In this document: positions 51,891 through 58,868 of the stretch, one piece after another | Position numbering within the stretch: the stretch's first letter is position 1 | Layout: each line of letters begins with the position of its first letter | Origin: CAZJRB01 sp964547995 | GTDB taxonomy: Bacteria > Planctomycetota > Planctomycetia > Pirellulales > Thermoguttaceae | DNA length: 61,707 bases | Direction of reading: 5' to 3' | NCBI GenBank assembly: GCA_964547995.1 | Contig: CAZJRB010000029.1 | Location: forward strand, 1 to 61,707 | The notes under the pieces: model-generated | What the model was told of the DNA's origin: nothing | What the model saw: the letters and a program-made list of their open reading frames with translations, nothing else | The model's database searches: none | Made by a program: the position numbers and the translations under genes

Positions 51891-52281
51891 ACTCTTGACC
51901 GAAGACCGTTACAGGATACGCAGAGATTGATTCATCAACGGTGGCAATCGTCAAGTCGTGCTCGAGTGCTTGTGCGACAAGCATGCGATCAAACGGATCT
52001 CGGTGAATCGACGGAAGCGTGGCAAGCCGAGATACACTGGGCTCGTCGATCGGCAACACGGAGATCGAGTGGCGTTTGCGTTGTTCGGGAAGATAGGTCT
52101 CCGGCGGTTCCGCAAGCGGGAGCTTTCCTAATTGGTGCTTGACGATCGCTTCCCACACGGACACCACGCTCAAATACACCTCGTTCGATCGTTCACGAAT
52201 CGCGTCGCGCAACGCTGCCGGCAAACGCTGATCGTCGGTGATGAACCAGAGAAATATGTGGGTGTCCAAGAGAATTCTCAT
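51889..52281 (-). CDS. VapC-type PIN-domain toxin
   Basis: A 130-residue PIN protein. MRILLDTHIFLWF supplies the first acidic residue (Asp6), VYLSVVSVWEAIVKHQLGKL has the second, and HRDPFDRMLVAQALEHDLTIATVDESISAYPV carries the remaining Asp residues. PIN toxins cleave tRNA or rRNA. Its start overlaps the antitoxin stop (ATGA at 52278-52281). Confidence 0.9.
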   Translation of the reverse strand: MRILLDTHIFLWFITDDQRLPAALRDAIRERSNEVYLSVVSVWEAIVKHQLGKLPLAEPPETYLPEQRKRHSISVLPIDEPSVSRLATLPSIHRDPFDRMLVAQALEHDLTIATVDESISAYPVTVFGQE

Positions 52282-52517
52282 TTTCCCTCGAACTCGTTCA
52301 GAAAGTCACCGGGCAACGGTTCGTCGAAATCATCCGGCACGACGAAATCACCCTTGCACAACCCGCAAGGGCGCGGCTGCTGAGTGTCTTGCTGGAGTGG
52401 CTTTATTTCCGCTAATGGCGTATTGCCCAACACGATCACCAGCGTCTCGCCCGGCGCCACGCGCTGGAGGCACCCCATGAAATCCCGTTGAATCTCGTCG
52501 AGACTGATCTGCACCAT
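52278..52517 (-). CDS. Phd/YefM-type antitoxin of the VapC toxin
   Basis: A 79-residue protein, MVQISLDEIQRDFMGCLQ, with LVIVLGNTPLAEIKPL as the end of the Phd/YefM DNA-binding fold. The C-terminal LCKGDFVVPDDFDEPLPGDFL is the usual toxin-binding tail. AAGGA lies 7 bases before the ATG. It is translationally coupled to vapC. The long ORF read further upstream of this ATG has no support. Confidence 0.85.
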   Translation of the reverse strand: MVQISLDEIQRDFMGCLQRVAPGETLVIVLGNTPLAEIKPLQQDTQQPRPCGLCKGDFVVPDDFDEPLPGDFLNEFEGK

Positions 52518-52663
52518 TAGAAAATCCTTCGCAAACAGAAATGAAAACCCTCCCATTATGATACATCCCTGCGCTTCGCAAGAGAAGGAAGTTGGTGTAG
52601 GATTGTGGGAAGATTCCCGGATTACCCCCCCTGCAAGTAGGGATCGCTTTACCAAACTCATCG

Positions 52664-53839
52664 ATGGAACCCTCTCAGCATCCATCGCTCGACTGGATCG
52701 ACTGCGAACTGGCCTCGCTCGATGAAGCGGGGTTGCGCCGCCGGTTGCGAACGCGCGGTGGGGCACAGGCTGCGCAGATTGTTGTCGATGGTCAGGAGTT
52801 GATCAACTTCGGATCGAATGACTATCTCGGCCTGGCCGCCGATCCGCGATTGGCCGATGCGGTGATCGACGTCTTGTGGAGCAAGGGCTGGGGTAGCGGC
52901 GCTAGCCCGTTGATCACCGGACATACTGAACTCCATCGGCAACTGGAAGAACAGTTGGCTGCGTTCGAAGGGACGGAAGCGGCGTTGGTCTTCTCGACCG
53001 GGTTCGCCGCCAACGCCGGAACAATTGCGGCGCTGGTCGGCACCGGCGATGTGGTCTTCTGCGACCGCAAGAACCATGCAAGCCTGTTCGACGGCTGCCG
53101 GCTCTCCAGGGCGGACGTCCGCACGTACCCGCATTGCGATTGGCGGAAGCTCGACGGGCTTCTGGCTAAGGCAAAGCGCCACGGCCGGCGGCTGATTGTG
53201 ACCGACGGCCTTTTCAGCATGGACGGGGACGCGGCCCCGCTTGTGGAGTTGGCCGGCGTGGCCGACCGGCACGGTGCGATGCTGCTGGTCGACGAGGCCC
53301 ATGCGACCGGCGTCTTTGGGCAACATGGCCGCGGCATTGTCGAACTGCTCGGCGTCGAAGACCGCGTGGCCGTGCGGATCGGCACGCTGAGCAAGGCGCT
53401 GGGCTGTATCGGCGGATTCGTTGCCGGCAGCCAGTCGCTGATCGAGTGGCTGGTCAATCGTGCCCGGCCGTACATCTTCTCGACCGCAGGCCCTGCTGCC
53501 GCCGCCGCAGCGGTGCTGGCCGCCCTTGAAATCGTCCGCAACGAACCCGAGCGCCGCGGGGATCTGCTTGCCCGGGCGGAACAACTCCGCGGGGACCTCA
53601 CCACCGCTGGTTGGAACACCGGTAACTCGACCAGCCAGATCATCCCGATCATCGTGGGCAAGCCGGCTCGGGCCGTCGCCCTTTCGAACACCTTGCGCGA
53701 TCACGGCATCTTTGTCCCGGCGATCCGCCCGCCGACCGTTCCCGAAGGCGAGTCGTGCCTGCGGATCAGTCTGACGGCTTCCCACACGGGTGAGATGCTC
53801 GGCCGCCTGGTCGCAGTCCTTACGAAAGCGCTAGGTTGA
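52664..53839 (+). CDS. bioF: 8-amino-7-oxononanoate synthase family PLP enzyme
   Basis: A 391-residue alpha-oxoamine synthase. INFGSNDYLGLAADPRL, GSGASPLITGHTELHRQLEE, VDEAHATGVFG and the Schiff-base lysine in IGTLSKALGCIGGF are all present. The enzyme joins pimeloyl-ACP/CoA and alanine in biotin synthesis. KBL (glycine C-acetyltransferase) is a relative, so the BioF call rests on overall similarity. No other bio gene is nearby. Length is normal. Confidence 0.88.
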   Translation: MEPSQHPSLDWIDCELASLDEAGLRRRLRTRGGAQAAQIVVDGQELINFGSNDYLGLAADPRLADAVIDVLWSKGWGSGASPLITGHTELHRQLEEQLAAFEGTEAALVFSTGFAANAGTIAALVGTGDVVFCDRKNHASLFDGCRLSRADVRTYPHCDWRKLDGLLAKAKRHGRRLIVTDGLFSMDGDAAPLVELAGVADRHGAMLLVDEAHATGVFGQHGRGIVELLGVEDRVAVRIGTLSKALGCIGGFVAGSQSLIEWLVNRARPYIFSTAGPAAAAAAVLAALEIVRNEPERRGDLLARAEQLRGDLTTAGWNTGNSTSQIIPIIVGKPARAVALSNTLRDHGIFVPAIRPPTVPEGESCLRISLTASHTGEMLGRLVAVLTKALG

Positions 53840-53873
53840 CCTTTCGACACATTCTTTACGGAGAAGCAGAGCC

Positions 53874-54983
53874 ATGAACGTGACGAAATTGCGACTTCCC
53901 AAGCGAATCCGGTTGACGCCCTGGTTTCTGCGCCGGACAGCCCCCGGCGCCACGCCGGGGACGGTGGCCGTCGATCCGGCGGCATCGCGTCCGGTGGTTC
54001 GCGTCATCAGTTTCGGCCCGGGGGATGTCGTCGAGGAGGAATTTGACGATCTCGGCTCGCTGGCCGATCTGGTGGGACGAAGGGCCGTGACGTGGGTCGA
54101 CGTGCAAGGACTCGGCGACGCCGAGACGATCAAGGGGCTCGGCGAGATATTTCAACTGCACCCGCTCGCTCTGGAGGACGTGGTGAACACCCACCAGCGT
54201 CCCAAGCTGGAAGACTACGGCCATCACCTTTTCCTCGTTGCCCGGATGCTCCAGTCGGAAGGGCGGGCGGATACGGAGCAGGTGAGCCTGTTTCTCGGCA
54301 AGAACTTCGTTCTGACGTTTCAGGAGAAGCCGGGGGATTGCCTGGAACCCATCCGCAAGCGGATTCGGAACGGGAAGGGGCGGGTCCGCGACTCCGGGGC
54401 CGACTACCTGGCCTACGCGCTGCTCGACGCCGTGGTCGATGCGTACTTCCCGATACTGGAGCAATACGGCGAGTGGCTGGACACGGTCGACGACGAGGTG
54501 TCCGCGCACGCCACCCGCGAGACGGTCGGCCAGATCCATATTCTCCGGGGCGACTTGCTGCTGTTGCGGCGTGCCATCTGGCCGCTCCGGGACGTGGTGG
54601 GCGAGCTGAGGCGGGAATCGCACCCGCTCATCTCCGAAGAAACGCGAGTCTACTTGCGGGATTGCCACGATCATACCATCCAGGTCATCGAGCTTCTGGG
54701 AACCTACCGGGAAATGTGCTCGGACCTGCGGGAGTACTACCTGTCGACGGTCAGCAACCGGATGAACGAAGTGATGAAGGTCCTGACGGTGATCGCGACG
54801 ATCTTCATTCCGTTGAGTTTCATAGCGGGGGTGTACGGGATGAATTTCGATCCGTCGGTTTCCCCTTGGAACATGCCGGAGCTGCGCTGGCACTACGGCT
54901 ACCCGTTCGCCCTGGGGCTGATGGCCGCGGTGACCCTGGGCCTGCTCTACTTCTTCTGGCGACGAGGGTGGCTGAGGTCGTAG
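53874..54983 (+). CDS. corA: CorA-family magnesium/cobalt transporter
   Basis: A 369-residue protein. The N-terminal alpha/beta funnel contains VTWVDVQGLGDAETI and HPLALEDVVNTHQRPKLEDY. A long helix follows, then two transmembrane helices; the first carries the pore motif YGMNF (VYGMNFDPSVSP, residues about 322-333). The second helix is FALGLMAAVTLGLLYFFW. The protein should be a pentameric inner-membrane Mg2+ channel. It follows bioF by 34 bases, with GGAG before the ATG. Confidence 0.95.
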   Translation: MNVTKLRLPKRIRLTPWFLRRTAPGATPGTVAVDPAASRPVVRVISFGPGDVVEEEFDDLGSLADLVGRRAVTWVDVQGLGDAETIKGLGEIFQLHPLALEDVVNTHQRPKLEDYGHHLFLVARMLQSEGRADTEQVSLFLGKNFVLTFQEKPGDCLEPIRKRIRNGKGRVRDSGADYLAYALLDAVVDAYFPILEQYGEWLDTVDDEVSAHATRETVGQIHILRGDLLLLRRAIWPLRDVVGELRRESHPLISEETRVYLRDCHDHTIQVIELLGTYREMCSDLREYYLSTVSNRMNEVMKVLTVIATIFIPLSFIAGVYGMNFDPSVSPWNMPELRWHYGYPFALGLMAAVTLGLLYFFWRRGWLRS

Positions 54984-55136
54984 CACCGCTGCCTGCACTC
55001 GGCCGTGGCGCCCGTTTGAAATTCCGGTTCCCGAACACCACGTTGCGAAGCCCTTGCGAAATTCCGTCATTGGGGGTAACATAAGGGTGCAGCAACGACT
55101 CTTCTTCTCGCAAGTTTATTTTTTCGGGGAAGCGTG

Positions 55137-55673
55137 ATGTCCGCAACAGGGCGCGACACGTCCGGTTCCAAACCCGGCCGAGACTCACTTTGGTCCACGG
55201 TTTGGCCGTTGCTCGTGATGCTGATGATACCTGCCGGGGTGGGAATGCTGTTTCTGGCAATCCGCTTCTACGGACAATTCGGGATGATCATGGCGGCACT
55301 CGTAGTAGGTGGAGTACTCGCAGCTTTGAAGTCACTTTCACCGGGAATACGCATCTCAATTAGAGAACGGGTTTACTGGGCGGCCCTGGCGATTTTTCTT
55401 ATAGTCTGCCTAACCGTATCCGTCAGGAATCCTCACTACCGCTCGATGCCGGCAATACAGGAAGGCCACCGGTTCACCAAGCAGATTGAATTGGTCGTCG
55501 GCCCCGACGATCGGTTTTCAGACATCACTTTCTTGGTATGCGAGGCGAAAGGGGGGTGGATTGAAGTGTGCGGCACCGTACCCACCGAAGATGCACTCGC
55601 AGAACTCCGGGCCGGGATTGAATCGAGACATCCGCCCCTACACGTGTGGTGGAATGTTGATGTCAGTCAATAA
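55137..55673 (+). CDS. Hypothetical membrane protein
   Basis: A 178-residue protein. Three hydrophobic helices lie in the first 105 residues (WPLLVMLMIPAGVGMLFLAI, GMIMAALVVGGVLAAL, VYWAALAIFLIVCLTV). The C-terminal 65 residues are soluble, with WIEVCGTVPTEDALAEL. GGGGA lies 6 bases before the ATG. No family is recognised. GC is lower than in the genes to the left. Confidence 0.65.
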   Translation: MSATGRDTSGSKPGRDSLWSTVWPLLVMLMIPAGVGMLFLAIRFYGQFGMIMAALVVGGVLAALKSLSPGIRISIRERVYWAALAIFLIVCLTVSVRNPHYRSMPAIQEGHRFTKQIELVVGPDDRFSDITFLVCEAKGGWIEVCGTVPTEDALAELRAGIESRHPPLHVWWNVDVSQ

Positions 55674-55693
55674 TCGTAGTGCGGTGCTCCGGT

Positions 55694-56089
55694 CTAGCAG
55701 AACGCGAATTCACGGGCATCAAGCGGCACGTTCTTCGTGCGGCGTCCCATCTCTTCGTATTCTTCTCTGTGCTCCGGGTCACCCACTGCCAGTCCGCCTA
55801 GAAAGAGCAGGCCAAGGGTCAGCGTTTGCTCGTGCTGCTCAACCGCCAAGCCGACGGCGCCGAATTCTCCCAGCGTGGAGAGGATTCGCCGAACTCCCTT
55901 GATCTTGCAGCCGACGAGTTCCTCACCCTCTTCCGAGAAATAGAGAGTCAAGAGATCGTCAACGCGGCGTCCGTGGAAATCGACGTCTTTGAAGAAGTAC
56001 GTCAGAAAATCGCCATCGCGGCTGTAAATAGGGCGAGGCTCAAATCCCTGGCACTCGCGTCCCTTGAGATACTCAATCAGGTCGGCCAT
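55694..56089 (-). CDS. Hypothetical protein, second gene of a candidate toxin-antitoxin-like pair
   Basis: A 131-residue protein starting MADLIEYLKGRE at 56089, with GAGG 7 bases upstream. The first 75 residues are alpha/beta (DGDFLTYFFKDVDFHGRRVDDLLTLYFSEEGEEL), followed by VGCKIKGVRRIL, reminiscent of DUF2283-like small folds. The start lies inside the 3' end of the upstream gene (17-base overlap), so the two are coupled. It could be an antitoxin or partner, but nothing proves this. Confidence 0.6.
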   Translation of the reverse strand: MADLIEYLKGRECQGFEPRPIYSRDGDFLTYFFKDVDFHGRRVDDLLTLYFSEEGEELVGCKIKGVRRILSTLGEFGAVGLAVEQHEQTLTLGLLFLGGLAVGDPEHREEYEEMGRRTKNVPLDAREFAFC

Positions 56090-56501
56090 ATATCTGCCTC
56101 GAAAAATCTTCACCCCATTGTTCCGGATAGCCTAGGTGATTCTGGTCCTCCGGCCGTTTTTCCCAATCAAGAACGAAGAAACCGCTTTCTCTTTCTTCTA
56201 CGAATATCAGAAAAACTCTGTTCGGCGGAAAGGGAACCTCAATGGATGCACTTTGATATCGCTTCGCGGGCTTACTGCAATAACAATAAGCGTTTTCCTC
56301 ATAGCCCTCGCGTTCCAAACCCTGGAATACCGCCGTCGGCTTACTCAGTCCCTCTGGCAGCAGCAACGAGTCGTAGAATCTCGTTCGTGGTCCAGATCTT
56401 TCCAGGTCTTGGAGCTTCTTGATGCTTACATAGAACTCAGCGGGTCCACCTCCACGAGGTAATACTCCGTTGACGGTGTGGTACCCAGATGGTACGGCCA
56501 T
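56073..56501 (-). CDS. Hypothetical protein, first gene of a candidate pair (PBECR-like features?)
   Basis: A 142-residue protein, MAVPSGYHTVNG. The central part has helical FYVSIKKLQDL and LSKPTAVFQGL, then strands NAYCYCSKPAKRY, VFLIFVEERESGFFVLDWE. This order, a short helix bundle, 'kPt.if.gl', a beta-hairpin and 'v.vv...G..vldw', recalls PBECR/RelE-like nuclease domains, but no catalytic residues can be assigned with confidence. It overlaps the next gene by 17 bases. An alternative is an ordinary hypothetical protein. Confidence 0.55.
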   Translation of the reverse strand: MAVPSGYHTVNGVLPRGGGPAEFYVSIKKLQDLERSGPRTRFYDSLLLPEGLSKPTAVFQGLEREGYEENAYCYCSKPAKRYQSASIEVPFPPNRVFLIFVEERESGFFVLDWEKRPEDQNHLGYPEQWGEDFSRQIYGRPD

Positions 56502-56694
56502 GGTCGCTTACCGTCCGAAACGACGCACCATTCTTTCCTCCATTATGAATGACACGCCGGCACGTGCAAGGAAATCGTTCACGCGGAAGACGCCGGATTT
56601 AGTTGGGGGTTTATCACGTTTTTGCCCTTGTGTCAAGCGAGCCTGCGTTACCCCGCCGCCGAGGGGCATTGAACAAGAAGGAGATTTTGTCGTT

Positions 56695-58023
56695 CTACTC
56701 GTGCCGCAGCGCTTCGATCGGGTCCATGGCGGCGGCGCGCATGGCGGGGTAGAGGCCGAAAACCACGCCGATCGTAACCGAAATCCCGAACGCCAGCGGG
56801 ATCGACCAGGGAACGATCACCGGTGCAACCGTTTTGATGACTTCGGGGAGCTGGCCCATCACATCGGGAAAGGCCGTGGTGAGCAGTTCGCGGGCCTCCG
56901 TGACCACGGGGCCGCAAAACAGCCCGCCGAGGATGCCGGTAAGCCCGCCGACGATCGAAAGCGAGATCGTTTCGATGAGGAACTGGCGAATGATGTCGCG
57001 GCGTTTGGCCCCCAGCGCGCGGCGGATGCCGATCTCGCGGGTCCGCTCGGTCACGGTGGCGAGCATGATGTTCATGATCCCGATCCCGCCGACCAAAAGC
57101 GAGATCGCCGCGATCAGGCCCATGAAGATCATAAACATCAGTCGGGTTGTCTTTGCCTGTTCGATCAATTCGAGCGGCACGGTGACACCGGTGTCCTTCT
57201 TGGGGTGGTGCGGGGCAAGGGTCGCCTTGACCAGGTCGGCCGTCTGGATCACGTCGTCGACGTTGCGGACGCGGATCGTCAGTTGGCTCAGCTCGATTTG
57301 CTGGAGATCGAACGAACCGCTTCGGAAGGTAAAGACCGTATCGCCGATGCGCGCCCAAACGGTGCTGATAGGGACGTAGACGTCCTGGGAGAAATCCTGG
57401 GCGGCGAAGGAACCGCCGATGGCGGCGGTCGGGCCGCGATCCTTCATCACGCCGACGACCACGTAATAATCCTTCTCGATGTGGATCGACTTGCCGATCG
57501 GGTCTTCGATGGGAAAGAGCCGCTCGGCCACGTCGGCGGCCAACGCGCAGACGTTTCGCCTGTCCTTCTGATCGCTATCGGTGATGAACCGCCCGCGGGC
57601 GACCTCCAGCCGGGTCACCTCGGCGTACTCGGGGGTGCAGCCGACGAGCCGGCCGTCGGGCACCTCGCGGCTTCCGTAGCGGAACTGGCGGGGCAGCTCC
57701 CGGATTGGCAGGATTTTTTCGATCGTCGGGATCGTGTTCTGCAAGCGATGGAAATCCTCCCGCAGCAGCCCGTACTGGAGGATACGGGCCTTCTCCTGCT
57801 CCTCGCCGCTGGGCGGCTTGATCGACCGGACGATGATGTTGTCGGCCCCGAGCCCCTCGATCTGCTCCTGGGCCTTTTGGCTGATTCCCTCGCCGATCGC
57901 CAACAGCCAGATTACGCTGGCCACGCCGATAAAGATCCCCAGCACCGTCAGCAATGACCGCAACGGGTGCAGCAGAAGGCTCTTGATGCCGAGTTGCCAG
58001 GTTCGCAGCCAGAAGTAGAGCAT
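56695..58023 (-). CDS. MacB-type ABC transporter permease
   Basis: A 442-residue FtsX/MacB_PCD permease. The N-terminus has SLLLHPLRSLLTVLGIFIGVASVIWLLAIGEG, the first helix. A 230-residue periplasmic domain follows. Three more helices lie near 290-425: MFMIFMGLIAAISLLVGGIGIMNIM, SIVGGLTGILGGLF, and PLAFGISVTIGVVFGLYPA. TERTREIGIRRALGAKRRDI is the cytoplasmic coupling motif. It is the third gene of the exporter operon, about 120 bases downstream of the ATPase. The partner outer-membrane protein is not here. Confidence 0.92.
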   Translation of the reverse strand: MLYFWLRTWQLGIKSLLLHPLRSLLTVLGIFIGVASVIWLLAIGEGISQKAQEQIEGLGADNIIVRSIKPPSGEEQEKARILQYGLLREDFHRLQNTIPTIEKILPIRELPRQFRYGSREVPDGRLVGCTPEYAEVTRLEVARGRFITDSDQKDRRNVCALAADVAERLFPIEDPIGKSIHIEKDYYVVVGVMKDRGPTAAIGGSFAAQDFSQDVYVPISTVWARIGDTVFTFRSGSFDLQQIELSQLTIRVRNVDDVIQTADLVKATLAPHHPKKDTGVTVPLELIEQAKTTRLMFMIFMGLIAAISLLVGGIGIMNIMLATVTERTREIGIRRALGAKRRDIIRQFLIETISLSIVGGLTGILGGLFCGPVVTEARELLTTAFPDVMGQLPEVIKTVAPVIVPWSIPLAFGISVTIGVVFGLYPAMRAAAMDPIEALRHE

Positions 58024-58145
58024 GGTTGGGGATTAGGGAAGAGGGGCTGGGGGTTGGGGTTTTGGGGTTCAGGTTGGGAGATGTTTTGGAAACGCCCCCG
58101 CACTGCGTGCGGGGGTTCCGCGTTTGTTCTTCGCTGACTCGTCGT
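58024..58145. repeat. Low-complexity GGGGTTGGGG/GGGTTAGGG region
   Basis: The permease start is preceded by a run of TTGGGG/GGGATTAGG/GGGGTT units (58024-58078). It is another of the degenerate-repeat intergenic tracts. No ribosome binding site is visible before the permease ATG. Confidence 0.7.
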
Positions 58146-58868
58146 TCATGCTTTGTTCACTCTCCGCTCCTCATTTCCATTCCCGTTGGGGCGCTGGTCG
58201 AAGACGACCTTGCCGTCTTTGAGCTGGACGAGGCGCTTGCAGCGTCGGCCGATGTCGGCTTCGTGGGTGACCATGATGATGGTTTTTCCATCTTGGTTGA
58301 GCTTATCGAGCAGCACGAGGATTTCTTCGGTCGTCACCGAATCGAGGTTTCCGGTCGGCTCGTCGGCGAGGATGAAGTAAGGATCGTTTGCGAGGCTCCG
58401 TGCGATGGCGACACGTTGTTGCTGCCCCCCGGAGAGTTGTGTGGGGCGATGCTTTAGCCGGTCGCCGAGCCCGACCATTTCGGCCAGATCGTAGCACCGC
58501 TCGCGGTCTTTCGCCGCCAGACGTCCTTGATAATAGAGCGGGACTTGGATGTTCTCGATGACGGTCAGTTGCGGGATCAAGTTATAGGATTGGAAGATGA
58601 AGCCGATTCGAGACGCCCTGATTTCGCTGAGCCGGTCGTCGCTCGCCCGCGTGACATCCTCGTCGCCGAGCATGATGCGTCCGCCCGTCGGTCGGTCGAG
58701 GCATCCCAGCAGATTCAAGAGCGTGCTTTTTCCGGAGCCGGACGGCCCCATAATGGCGACGTAATCGCCCAGCGGCACGTCGAAGCTGACGCCGCGCAAC
58801 GCGCGGACCGTCTCGCTGTCCATGGCGTATTCTTTGGTGACGTGTTCGATAAGAGCGGCGGAGTTCAT
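58146..58868 (-). CDS. MacB/LolD-type ABC transporter ATP-binding protein
   Basis: A 240-residue ABC ATPase. It has Walker A MGPSGSGKSTLL, Q-loop FQSYNLIPQ, signature LSGGQQQRVAIAR, Walker B ILADEPTGNLDS and H-loop VTHEAD. It matches the MacB/LolD branch that works with FtsX-type permeases. Its start overlaps the adaptor stop (ATGA at 58865-58868), so the three exporter genes are coupled. Confidence 0.95.
   Translation of the reverse strand: MNSAALIEHVTKEYAMDSETVRALRGVSFDVPLGDYVAIMGPSGSGKSTLLNLLGCLDRPTGGRIMLGDEDVTRASDDRLSEIRASRIGFIFQSYNLIPQLTVIENIQVPLYYQGRLAAKDRERCYDLAEMVGLGDRLKHRPTQLSGGQQQRVAIARSLANDPYFILADEPTGNLDSVTTEEILVLLDKLNQDGKTIIMVTHEADIGRRCKRLVQLKDGKVVFDQRPNGNGNEERRVNKA

Noticed and set aside
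52518..52766. Upstream extension of the VapC antitoxin frame
   Set aside because: No coding character and a strong ribosome binding site precedes the internal ATG at 52517.
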